The notes below the pieces were generated by a model. It did no database searches. It had not been told where the DNA came from and was given only the letters and a program-made list of their open reading frames with translations. Source: Edaphochlamys debaryana (lineage: Eukaryota > Chlorophyta > Chlorophyceae > Chlamydomonadales). Taken from it: DNA of 64,000 nucleotides. Shown in pieces: positions 35,601 to 46,408 of this stretch; position 1 is the first letter of the stretch; the number at the start of each line of letters is the position of its first letter. Made by a program: the position numbers and the translations under genes. The stretch lies in assembly GCA_016858145.1 (NCBI GenBank), contig JAEHOE010000038.1:186001-250000 (forward strand), written 5' to 3'.

Positions 35601-35897
35601 TCCGGAGCATCGCCGTGCGGCAGCAAGGACTGAGGTCGCGCCGTCAGAGAGCCAGCGAGCCCCGAGCGCCATGCATCGCGTCAGAGCCGCTGCGAATTGT
35701 GGATCGGAGAGCAGTGTGGTTGCCTGAGCTGAGGATAGTTCTCCAGCGCCTGTCGCTATAGAACTTCTCACAGCCTCAATGGCCGCTTGAAGGGCCTGGA
35801 TGTGGGCTGCAGCGCTCGCAGGCCTCCGACTCGTCGACGGAGCCAGGGCCAGGAACCGCGCAGTCGCTTCCCGCAGCGCTGTCGGTAAGGCATTCAT
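32695..35897 (-). CDS. MYND-finger family protein with in-frame TAG
   Basis: The model has three exons: 35897-34792, 34653-34184, 33989-32695 (957 codons, phases consistent). The body is a long helical repeat-like protein with segments such as MALGARWLSDGATSVLAAAR, MQTLQCLSRALALATARVLP, LIRWAARRLADAAPSL and LLSLQLDPLHMW-type helices. It ends in a MYND-like zinc-finger remnant (CAHPRCTRLDGDSE, GCGEGAYCSAAC, HEH). Large families of such proteins exist in volvocine algae; their functions are unknown. The reading frame is broken by one TAG at 35555-35553, codon 115. Either this is a nonsense mutation, or a 219-nt intron (35771-35553, GTGAGA donor) whose acceptor is that TAG is removed; it would keep the frame. 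The finger also lacks usual ligands. The gene may be a decaying paralogue. Confidence 0.65.
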
Positions 35898-36704
35898 GAC
35901 GAACGCGTGAGCTGTGAGCCCGTGAGCTGGCCTACACCAAAGCCGTGCCTGACGCGCTTAAGCGCATGTGCTTAGCCATGCTTTGTCTTGCGGACTGCAA
36001 GCTGTGAACTCCATTGATGCTGCTGAGAAGGCCGAGTATGCTATGTGCCTCTCTGCACACGCGAAGGCGCACACGGCAGTTGCGGGACTTCCAGCACCCG
36101 AGACGTTCCGAGACACGTGCCCATTCCACCTCCCCTGCGCTGGCCAGCTCGGGGTCGGGTACTGGGCGTGCCACAGGTAGCCCTCCTCCGGCAATCGTGC
36201 TGCTATCGACGGACGGCATCCCCGCATCCCCTCCTCATGGGTCTTCACAGGGTCACCCCTGGGTCTTCAGGGCCCTCGATTGCAACCTTGCTTCCCCTGT
36301 CAACAGACTCAGACCACCAGCTACAACTCTGCACGAGCTTCCTAAGAGCAAGTCTGCTGAGCTTACGTACATGGTCCATGGCCTCCTGCGGAACCCCTGC
36401 CGCATTGCGCATGCGATGCTCTCGTCGTGTCCCCCCTGCACCACGCCACGCCACGACAAATACTCAGGAGCCACGAAGGCACAACTGTCTTGCGGGACAA
36501 AGCAAGCTGGACTTCCCCCCCTGCCACCGCAACACGTAGCTCGCGAGGGGTAGCTTAATCGGGCAAACACCAGCCCGACCAGCCGCAATGCTCTGGCCCA
36601 GCACCAAGCATTAGGTGGAATCGGTCAAGGCGCGACGCGCGTTCCGCGCTTAGACCACAAGAGCGTCACCCACGCGCCATCTTCTTATCTACCGCCTGTA
36701 TGGT
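35898..36704. other. Intergenic with dispersed repeat copy A
   Basis: This is the promoter and 5' UTR of the MYND gene plus the 3' flank of the secreted-protein gene. It contains copy A of a dispersed repeat (36281-36431). No gene was seen. Confidence 0.5.
36281..36431. repeat. Dispersed repeat, copy A
   Basis: About 150 bp matches 41164-41394 in the same orientation, including ACTCAGACCACCAGCTACAA and CCGCATTGCGCATGCGATGC. Copy B carries about 80 bp extra in the middle. It is probably a fragment of a non-coding or degenerate mobile element. Confidence 0.85.
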
Positions 36705-39700
36705 TCACCTCCCCGCCTGCGCCGCGCTGACCGGCTGCCCCTGCTGAGCTCCCGCCGGCACCGTGACCTGAGCCGGCCGCCCCTCCGACGCCTGCAGACC
36801 CTGCCTGGCCGTCCCACCCTGCCCCTGCTCCGCTGCCTGCTGCGCTGGCGATGGCGTCTGCCGTGGCTGCGCTGCCTGCTGCGCCTGCGACGCCTGCTGC
36901 TGCATGGCCGCCTGCTGCGCCTGCGACGCCTGTACGGCCGCCTGCTGCTGTGCGGTCAACTGGGCCGCCTGGAGCTGGCCGAACGCCTGCAGTACGTACG
37001 GACCAATCTCGCCGTACTGCTGTGCGATGGCCAGGCTCGCGGCGGCCATGGAGCTGGGATCCGAGTACGGCATGTACTGCAGCAGGTACGGATTGAGGCC
37101 GCCCGCCTGCGGCGCTTGCAAGGCCTGGGCAGCGTGCAAGGGACTGCCGGGCCCCGTGTAGACTGCGCCCAAGCCGGCGGCGGCAGGGGCCTGACCCGCC
37201 GAGGGCTGCAGCAGTCCGGGAAGGATACTGTTGGCGCTATTGACACCAGCCATAGCCCTTGCCGCCAGTTGTTGCCAGGCGGCCTCCGTTGCGGGGTCAG
37301 CGAGGCCGGCGGGCAAGCCGCTGACGGCGGCGGGCGCGGCGGCGGCGGCGGGGGACTGGGCTTTGAACAAGTCGGCCGGGGCGATCGAGGTGACGTTGCC
37401 AGGCGGCGGCGGTGGCGGGGGTGAGGAGGGGCTGACGGACAGAGACAGGGTGTCTTCCTGCAGCCAGATACCGGAGGGAGAACAAGAGGTTAATAGGTAA
37501 GGGGGGAGATAGCGCGCGGGCCCTGTACGGCTACCGGCCCGGGCCATGTCCCGAGATTCAGAGCGTGGGTAACAGGTGCGTGGGTGGTGCAGCGTGCTTG
37601 TGGCATGCCGCCCCAGCCGGGGCGGCCGGTGGGTCGCGTTGTCGAAGCACCCGCTCGCGCAGCACCGCTGGGTCGGCGCATCCGAGGCAGGGCGTTGGCC
37701 CCATAACCCCACAGACCCCATACATAGCCGCATACATAGCCGCATACAGAGACACAATGGGGGCGCAGTGCTCCACCCAGACTCCACCCAGATCGAAGCG
37801 AAGTGGAAGGCGTGGGCAGCTGAGGCGGCCGCCTGGGGCTTCTGGTAGTGGGGCGGTATGTGAGGGACAGGGTCTCCTGCGTTGTGGGCTGCAGCGTGGG
37901 TGAGACGACGTAGGCATTGGTGGGCTGGAGTGTGGGAGCGACCGTGGGCTGGGTGGTGAACTGCAGGGTGCCGGCGCCGGTGGGCTGAGTGGTAAGCTGC
38001 AAGCAGGGGCGCGGGAGGGAGGGGGATAGGGGCAGGGGGCGGGCGAGGGGGCGGAAAGGAAGAAGGGGTCATCAAGTGCTAATAGCAGGCGGTATCAGGC
38101 GCGGCCGCCGGCATCTCTCCGCCATCACGGCGCCCCAGGTTCAATAATCGGCAAGCTTGGGTCGGATCGACCTGACAGATGGCCCACAGCGCTCATCTTA
38201 TGCGGGCCTGTCACTTTCAGCAAGCAGGCGAAACGGGTGTCCCCACATGCCCACCTGCAGAATCGAGGCCTGAGTGGGCTGGCGCGTGCGCTGCGGGGCC
38301 GGAGGAGGCACGCGGAGGGGTGCACGGGGAGGGCGGGTAACAAGGATGGTTAAAGCAGGGTCGAGCTAGCGCAAGCAGAAGCCACAAGTGTGACGCCTGG
38401 CTTAGTGGGGCGCACCTGTAGGATGGGCGACAGCGTCGGGTTGTTGGACAGCCCCAGCGTGGGCGCCAGCTGCAGCACCAGGGAAGGGCTCAGAGTGAAG
38501 TCCACGCTGAGGTTGGTGTTGTTCGACGTCTTGTTGCGCTTGGCGTCGGCAGAGGGAGCGGATCGGAACGCCGGTGCTGAGCCGTTGGCTGGCAGGGTGC
38601 GGCAGTCGGGCACACCCTGGACCGGGAACGCGGAGACGGTGCACGGCGGCACGGTGCCACTTGCACTGCCGCCCGCCGGGTCTTGCTGGGACTCCTGCCC
38701 GGCCGCTCCCGACGCGGGGTCCGCCTCCGCCTCGTCGCCGACGGCTGCACCCCCGTCGGCGGCCTCTGACGGCAGCTTGAGCGAGAACACAACGCTGGAG
38801 CCGTCAGCGGCCAAGCGTGAGCTCAGGTCCAGGTACTGCGGGACACGAGGGGAAATGGGAGACGGGGACGAGGTTACGCGTAAAGCAAGGACGGCAGGTG
38901 GGGGCCGAGGAGGGGCCAGCGCAAGATGCAGGGAGTTAGGTAGGGTGCTTGCGGGCTCGCACGGCCGCCTACCCCTTGCGCGCACCTCAGGAAGAAACGG
39001 CGGGACTAGAGAAGGCCCCCCCCGCCCCCTCTTTCGCCTCCCCCCAAACCAGACCCCACGCGCTTACCCGGCCGTCCATGAGCCCCGAAATCAGGGACGC
39101 CACAAAGCTGCCATCCATCTTGAGCGCTGGAGCGGGAGGCGTGGAGCCCCCTCCGCTGGCCGCACCCCCAGCGGCGGCATTCCCCGTGGCGGCACCGGTG
39201 CGCGCAGCGGCGGCGGCGGCGGTCTGCGTGGCTGCGGTGGCAGCCTGTAGGAAGAGCTGCATGACCGGGACGCGCTCGTAGGCTGCACCACCATCACCGC
39301 CGCCGGCCGCGGACCGGAAGGCGCTCGCCTGGCCGCCAGCAGCGGCGCCGTTGGCGGCGACGGTGCCTGCCACCGCCGCTGCAGCGGCGGCGGCGGCCTT
39401 GGCGGCTGCAGCCCGCCGGGGGCTGACGAGCGAGAGGGCAGGGGAGCTTGGGCGCAGAGATTTTAGCCATGCCCAGATGCCGCCGCCGCCGCCGCCGCCG
39501 CCGACAGCACCAGGCATGCCACCGCCCCTGCCCCAGAGGCCGCCGCCGAGAAGGCCGCCGCCAGCTCGCCAGCCCGGATCAAGCAACGCGTTGCGCAGTC
39601 CAAGCGGCCCCGAGGCTACGCCAGCGGCCGCTGCCGCCGGCGCTCCGTCCGGCCCGGCGCCGGCTGCGGACTGAGCGAAGGTCGGGTCGGCTGCTCGTCC

Positions 39701-40192
39701 CACGGCCCAGGCCTGCGGTCCCGCGTCAGGCGGCGGCGCGTAGTTATTGTGGTTGATGTTGACCGGGAGGGAGATGTGGAAGTTGTTCACCACGAGTCCT
39801 GACGGCGGCGGCCGCAGCGGATTCGGGGGCTCAGACGGGGGCCTGCTCCGCAGCGGCGGTTGGACGCCGCTGCCGGTCGCAGCTTGGCCAGCCGTGCCGA
39901 CGCCTGCGGCTGTGCCACCGCCGGCGCGCACCGCCGCTACCGCGGCCTCCAGCAAAGCCTGAACCCCGGCCAGCGCCGCTAGGGCCGCCTCGGCGTTCTT
40001 GCCGCTGGGGGCGGAGGCTTCTGGCTGGTGCCGGTCGGCCGGCCCCTGCTGTGGCGACGGCTTCTGCGAAGGCGGTGGCGCGCGCACATCCGCTTGTCGT
40101 CGTTCTCCGAGGGCTAGCCCCGTCCCCAGCAACAGCAGCAGTGGCAGGATGGAAGGCACCCGCAGACGCGGAGCCCTGCGCGAACAGGCCAT
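36705..40192 (-). CDS. Predicted secreted protein with 12-residue Thr/Pro/Gln repeats
   Basis: No known family was recognised. Exons: 40192-39068, 38835-38416, 38290-38255, 37996 to about 37810 (3' end not resolved), 37457-36705. The ATG at 40192 starts a clear signal peptide (basic start, then SILPLLLLLGTGLALG). The mature part is Pro/Ala/Gly-rich with a conserved-looking VNNFHISLPVNINHNNYAP and an Asn/Leu/Ser-rich region (NLSVDFTLSPSLVLQLAPTL). Exon 3 is exactly 36 nt and encodes one 12-residue unit; exon 4 continues with units such as LTTQPTGAGTLQ, FTTQPTVAPTLQ and PTNAYVVSPTLQ. The last exon has a Pro run and a Gln/Ala-rich tail. A cell-wall or extracellular-matrix role is a guess from composition. 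Confidence 0.6.
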
Positions 40193-41597
40193 GGCGGCGA
40201 CGGGTCCGCGGACCGCGAGCAAGCCCAACGCTTAAACGCGTCGTCAAAGCCACCAAATAGCAAGGGCGCCGGTGTATATCGCGGCGAGAGTGCGTGCTGG
40301 GGTCTGGACGAGCTAGCGAGTCTAGGAGCATTCGCGCGCCCCGGCACGGCACGCCGGGCCGGCGCGGCGAGTCTGACCTGGGCGCAGAGTACCTCGTCGC
40401 TTGAGCATTGTGGACCTGTGAACTGGGGGGATCGTGGGGGCAGTGGGGGTCGTGGGGAGTCTGACCAGAGTGTGCTCCGGCGCTGCTGCAATCACGAACG
40501 GAGGCGCAACCGCAACTCCGAAGGCCACACCAACGGCAGGCACGGGGCCCCCAAGAACCCCAAGGCGGCACGGCCCGTTGGCATGGAAGGGACATCCTGC
40601 ACCTCTGGACCCCCTGCAACTTACCCTGTGCCCTGGCTTCCCCTGTCCACCGGGGGGTGCCCGGCTCCTGGTCCGCTCCGTACGCACGCACACAGCCCTG
40701 CATCACAGCACGCACACAGCTACTCTCAGTGTCAAGACGGGGCGCTCCTTGAGGAGCAAGCACCACTGCTCACCGGCTCAGCGGCCAGGCGGGGTCAGCG
40801 GCGCCCTGCGATGCCAAGCTGCTGAGGTCCGCCCTCCGGCTCGCCCCCGGCTCCCGAGCCCCACACCTACACCATGCTTCTCGGCCCCTCGCGGCGCTCT
40901 TGACATCTCAAGTTCGCAACCAAACATGCTCGCTTCGAATGCGTGCGGTGTAGGCAGGAAGCGAGAGCTGGGCTCCACATGGCAGCCGCGCAAATGTACA
41001 GGGAGTCGTGGTGTTGCACGCATGGAAGCCGAGAACCGAGAAAGTCTAGCAAGGCCCGACACGACACCTGGGAAGGGGCAGGGCCCACGTCCTCTTGTAT
41101 CTGGACCAACCACGGAAGAGTGCAGCACCCGCAGTCCTCCTCTGTGTATCGTGCTCCTACCGCTGCAACCTAGCTTCCCCTGTCGACCCACTCAGACCAC
41201 CAGCTACAATTCTGCGCAAGCTTCCTGTGAGCAAATCTGTGTCCTCTGAGCCGAGCCTGATGAGCTTGCGTAAATGTTCCAGCTTAATACCGCTCCCAAG
41301 TCATGAATGTCAAGCGCACAGCGCAAAAGCCATGGCCTCCTGCGGGAACCCCTGCCGCATTGCGCATGCGATGCTCTCGTCGTGTCCCCTCTTGTCAGGG
41401 TCTGCAGTCTGGTACAACATTCCTGCCTCCACCTCCTCATTCACCTCATCGCCACGTCCAAACTAGCGTACCGGTACCTGACTTATACGAACACACCTGG
41501 AGTCCTCTCCTCCACAGCCCCCCTTCCGATCAGCAGTCACCCACCGTCCAAGCCAAGCCAAGCCCCCCCATCCGCGCGCACTCCACCCAGCGAAACG
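40193..41597. other. Intergenic with dispersed repeat copy B
   Basis: This is the promoter of the secreted-protein gene and the 3' flank of the DP gene. It contains repeat copy B (41164-41394). The stretch 40680-40880 also loosely resembles 31740-31900 (shared CAGCACGCACACAGC and GGTCCGCCCTC). No gene was seen. Confidence 0.5.
41164..41394. repeat. Dispersed repeat, copy B
   Basis: This matches copy A at 36281-36431 in direct orientation with scattered substitutions, plus about 80 bp of extra central sequence (roughly 41250-41330). Neither copy encodes a recognisable protein. Confidence 0.85.
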
Positions 41598-44534
41598 CTA
41601 TGCAACGAGCGGGAATGCAGGTGCCGCCGGCGGCGCCGACAGCTGCTGCAGGCTGGGCCCCGACATCCCCATGCCCTGCGACTGCGCCGCTCCGCCTCCT
41701 CCGCCATTCGACGCCGGCGGCCCTTGCTGCGACGCACCGAGGCCCTGCGCCTGTCCCAGCGCCGCGGCCAGGTTCGCCGGAATCTGGGGCATGCTAGGCA
41801 GCTGCTGCGACCCGGAACCGCCCTGGTGCTGCTGCTGGGAGAGCCCTGAGTTGAGCTGGGACGCGGGTGGCAGCGAGAAGGGCCCCGCGCCCTGCGCCGG
41901 CATCAAGCCCGAGGCGCCGCCGCCCTGCAGCGGCGGCAAGGGCAGCCCGCCGCCCATCGATGCGCGCTGCTGCAAGAGCTGGGAATGTAGCTGCTGCTGC
42001 TGCAGCGCCAGCGCCTGGAGCTGCTGCAGCTGTTGCTGCTGCAGGTGGGGAAGCTGCCCCTGGGCCTGGTGCGGGCCGCCCTGGGGCCCGGCCAGGGCCT
42101 GGTGCTGCCCTGCCGCCTGGCCCTGGTGCTGCCCTGCCGGGCCCTGCCCACCCGAGCCCTGCCCCTGGTGCTGCCCCTGCGGGCCGCTGTGTTGCTGTTG
42201 GAGACCTTGGCCCTGGCCCTGCCCCTGCTGCTGTTGCTGCTGGTAGAGCGCGGCCGCTGCGCCCTGGTACCCGTATGCGAGAGAGTTGCCCTGCGCCTGC
42301 GCCTGTGCGAGCGCCAGCGTGGCGAGGGCGGGGTCGGCGATGGGCTGAAGTGCCGCCGCCGCAGCGGTGGCGGCGGCAATGAGGTTGCCGGTCGCGAGGT
42401 TGCCCGGCGCCGAGCCTGGTCGCACAGGCAGGACAAACGAGATACAAGTCAAGGACATGTGGGCATTTGCGCAACGCAGGGCCCGGTAAGCAGCAGGAGT
42501 TCAGAAATAAAGCAACAGAGGGAAGGAATGGCGTCAAGGGTTTTGCGGCAGCCTCACCGTTCTGCGCCGGCCACGGCAGGCCCAGCCCCGCGGCCGCCGC
42601 CAGCGGGTTCCCGATCGCCTGCTGCTGGGGTGGCGCGGCCTGTGCCTGCTGCTGCGGCTGCTGCGGGTTGGGCAGCTGTCGATGCTGGTGCTCGGCCATC
42701 TTCTTGAGCACGTGGCTGTCATCGTGAATCTGGAAGGGCGAGCTGCGAGGAAGAAAGCGGAGCGCACAAGGGAAGGGGCACGCCAAGGGACTGGTCAGCG
42801 GGGCGTGACAGGCTGGGCACAACAGTCCCAAGCCCCCAAGGCGCCTAAGCGTCCTCCCAGCAAGGCAGAGAACAGACCCATGCAGGGCTCGTCTTGCGGC
42901 TTGGCTAGGCACTGCAGCACAGCATAACTTGGCAAAACGTTGCTCACTGGTAAAAGTCAAACTGCACGTCCATCATGTCGTCCGAGATCTTGACCTCCAC
43001 CGTGGCGTCCGGCTTGGCCTGTGGGTCCAAGGGCAGCCAGCGGCCGGAAGCTTGCTACATGAGTGGGGACGCAATGAGGGGTGGAGTGTTCTGTCCCAAA
43101 ACTACGTGCACCGCGCTGCCCGCGACTCTTCTGGACGCCAAGCCCACCTGGACCAGGATGAAGGGCAGGAAAAGCTGCGTGCCGCCCGGGTTGGCCCCCC
43201 GCTGCGCGCTGCGCTCCAGCAGCTTCTTGAGCGCCTTCTGCTGCTCAATCATGTCCTGGGGGCGTGGGGTCACGACATGGAGAGTAAATAAAACAGTAAT
43301 CATTAGGCGGCTAAGGCCCAAGGCGGCTCGGCACCACGTCCGCAAGTTGTGAAAGGATTGTGCTCAAGCTGGGAATTCGCCCCTGCGTTGATTCCGAAGG
43401 CACCTGGCCCGGTAGCCTGAGAATGACGGCTCGGCACGACGTCACCTCTGAAGGCGCCTGGCCCACAGTAGCCAGGGACTAATATACGGATGTGAGCCCA
43501 GCGCGCGCCCGCCGCACCCCTCGGCCCGAAGCCCTCCACCTCGGCTTGCTCCCCTCGCACCTGCAGGTACAGCTGCTTCTGCTCCACCTCCTTGATCTTG
43601 GTTGTGCGGTCCACCTTGACGCGGTCGAGGGAGTTGTGCGACAGCTTGGGAAAGCCGCGCCACAGGATCTCCTTCTTCTCCTTCTGGATGATGTCCATCG
43701 CCATGAGCACGTTGATCGCGTCGTAAACGCGCCGCCGGATGTTCTTCTCATCGTACTGCCCGTTCTTGGAGGCGGCCTCGATCTTACTCATCTCAGCAAC
43801 CAGCTCGTCCGCCACCTCGTTGTATGTGGTCCGCCCCTTAGCCTCGACCTTCTCGCAGACCTTCATGCTGAAGTGCCGCAGGCCCTTGCTGCCGGACCGG
43901 CTGCCCGAGGCGTCCGCTCCCCGCGACGTCTTGCGCCGTTTGGAGCTCCCGTCGGTTCCGCCCGACCCCGCGGCCCGAGGGTTGTAGGAGGTGACGATTT
44001 GGTGCAGGCCCACCTTGGCGAGGTGCAGCACCTGGGTGGCGCGCGCCGTGGCGAGGTCTGCCGTGTGGTTGGCGAGCTGGCATTGCTGGATGTCGATCGC
44101 AGCCGTGGGCTGCGGCGGCGGGTTGTTGTGGCCGACTGGCCCTGCACCGCCGGGGTGCCGGGCGGACGCCGGCGCCAGCACGGGGGCCCCTGCGTCGGTG
44201 GGCGAGATAGAGGTTCTGACCGCCAGGACCGACTGCGAGCCGGCACCCAGCAGCGTATCTACCTGGTGTGTCGGTGAGGCGCGCGAAGTCCACCTCCTGG
44301 GCGAACTCTAGCAAACCCTGCGGTCGCGCGGTCGCGGGTCATGGTTGCGGGGCGGTTGCGGGCGCGCTCTGAGAGCACCGGCACCCTGCAACGACCGGCT
44401 TGTCGACGACAGCTGTGGCTCTAACCAGCGCTCACCAGTTCTTGTAGCTCTTGAGCAAAGTTTGGCAGGTGGGCGAAATGGGGATCCCCCTGCGGAGCGC
44501 TGGGCTCTGCCTTGGGCTGGGCCTGCCCCTCCAT
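41598..44534 (-). CDS. DP1: DP transcription factor (E2F dimerisation partner)
   Basis: The model has seven exons: 44534-44436, 44317-44263, 44189-43561, 43255-43148, 43018-42948, 42742-42558, 42415-41598 (654 aa). The winged-helix DNA-binding domain (about 154-233) reads [31 protein letters not shown], then [20 protein letters not shown] and [11 protein letters not shown], diagnostic of DP. The RRXYD DNA-contact motif is RRVYD. The dimerisation/marked-box region follows ([52 protein letters not shown]). The C-terminal about 290 residues are Gln/Ala/Gly-rich and probably disordered. DP pairs with E2F and is held by the RB homologue (MAT3 in Chlamydomonas) to control cell-cycle genes. The start exon was chosen because it is the only one joining in frame to a GTGAGC donor. 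Confidence 0.93.
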
Positions 44535-46408
44535 AGCGATAATTCCAGTTGCGAGAGGCCTAGATGGCCAAACGCCGGCGTTTGCTCCACGCAGCTAGCA
44601 GCGCGGCGCACACAGGCCCCACAGAACGGCGGTGGCCCCCTCCAGCGTCCTCCAGCTATGGCATTGACTTATCAACAACGCCCTTGAGTCAGGAAGGGAG
44701 CAGGTGAGAGTCAAAGCAGCAAGGGGGGAGCTCCCGAAGAATGGCGCCTATGATGCGCGCGCGTCGGGGACTCTGGGCAGCGGTTCCTAGGTAAGAGAAT
44801 GTCGCGCAATATGTACAGCCACCTCGACAAGCCTCTGTGGTGCGAGCCAGCCTTGTATGGCCACTCGGCACTGCCTTGCCCTTTCCCGCCTTGCGCGCGG
44901 CATGGAGACGGGCCCTTGATGGCCAGCCAGCGCTCTCGCCCGCTGCTGCTTAGCGCACCGGACATCCCTGGCTACTTAAACCAGGTGGAAAGAGGGCCTG
45001 GTCCTGCAGCGGAGGTGGCGCGCACTCTGCATGTGCCCCTTACTGCCGGGTGCGAAGCTCGAACCCCGCACGCCGCGTTCTAGAGTTCTCCCACCTAAAC
45101 AGGAAAGATTCGGCTCTTACCTTGCGTCGGATTTCAGGGCCCTGCCGGGGGTCGGGACCCGGGTGCCCGAAGGCCCGGTCAACCCCGCCCATCCCCGCCG
45201 GCTCCCCCACCTCCCAACACCATTCTTGGCTGCCGGCGTCAGCTGCGTCCCACTCCAAGAGCCCCTCCCCAAGAGGTTCTTGCCCCTTCTTCAACCCAAG
45301 CACGTTTCTGGACCGTTTCTCCCACAGGCTCCCACAAGCCGCCGCGGGCTCTCGGACCTAAACGACATGAGTGATGAGGCCCCTGCTGCTCTGCCCCGAT
45401 GTCACCTATCATGCGAGCCGCGCCAGCCGCCAGGACTGTTGGTAAGGAGCATCCCTCCCTGCCGCGAGTGCCGCCACTTCGGCTACCCGGATCAGGTTCT
45501 CACTTCCCTTCAGCCCCCTGGTGTCAGCTCCTGCTGGACAGATGCTCTGTCACAGAGCGACTGCTATGCCCAGCCCTAGCTCACGGTAGCCCGCACACAT
45601 AAGCAGCGATGCGGCAAGAGATCACATTGCTCCTTACAGAAGCCTTCATTGATGGCTGCGTCAAGTGCCCGCGCCCACGGGCGCCTCGCAAGGCGCACAA
45701 AACCTCTCACGCCGTACGAAGTCCCTGACGCCTTGTGATCGTGTTGCCCCGTCCACAGGCAGGGACCCTGTGAAAGTCTTCGCCATAGCGGTCCCTCACA
45801 AAAGCTTAATCAGGCGCCACGCAAGTCCAACAAGCATGCACGGCCCTGAAATGAGCTGCCGCCCTACGACTCGCCTCATTGCGGCCTTTCTCCAGACCGG
45901 AACGACGCGCAATCCCCCACCGCGCTACGGTGCTGCTCAAGCAGTGCCCTCGGGTGCGTGCAAACTGGGTGCACAACAGCAACAACTACTCCGCTCCGGT
46001 GAGACGGGAAACGACATTAATGACACCAAAAGACGGCCGGGCCGGGGCCGAGTCTCTCACGTTCCGAATCTTCCGCCCTTGCCCAACAACAACAGTCGCA
46101 CAGCAGTATGGCACCAACGCCGAATTGTGTCTTCTCTGCCCCTCTCTCTGATCCCTGCACGCCCCTCACCAAAACCTCTCCAACACCGCGGTCATCCGCG
46201 CCCACACGAAATAAGCCTGAAAGCAGTGTCGCCCTCCTCTCCGACCACCCCTGCTTCACACTGGCACCCACCGCCCAGCCGCCATCTCAGCCGCCAGCAG
46301 TAGCCGCCAACCACACACCGCCCAGCCGCCCACAAACCAACCGCGGCCAGCCACCACCCCATCCCGCCCTCGCTCTTCCCCACGCACCCCACCCCCTCCC
46401 CGCGTGCC
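44535..46408. other. Intergenic, no gene seen
   Basis: These 1.9 kb lie between the DP start and the NAD kinase stop, both on the minus strand. They hold the DP promoter and the NAD kinase 3' UTR. A 182-residue plus-strand ORF (45031-45579) has no family signature. A TTCGA-containing GC stem near 45050 looks slightly like a Pol III B box on the minus strand but no tRNA fold was found. Confidence 0.45.

Noticed and set aside
40193..40228. Upstream start of the secreted protein at 40228
   Set aside because: The codon is TTG, not ATG; the ATG at 40192 gives a better signal peptide.
45040..45110. tRNA or SINE-like element (TTCGA box on the minus strand)
   Set aside because: A GGGGTTCGAGC stretch resembles a Pol III B box, but no acceptor, D or anticodon stems could be folded around it.
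45031..45579. 182-residue plus-strand ORF between DP and NAD kinase
   Set aside because: No recognisable domain and no codon or composition contrast with the surrounding non-coding DNA.
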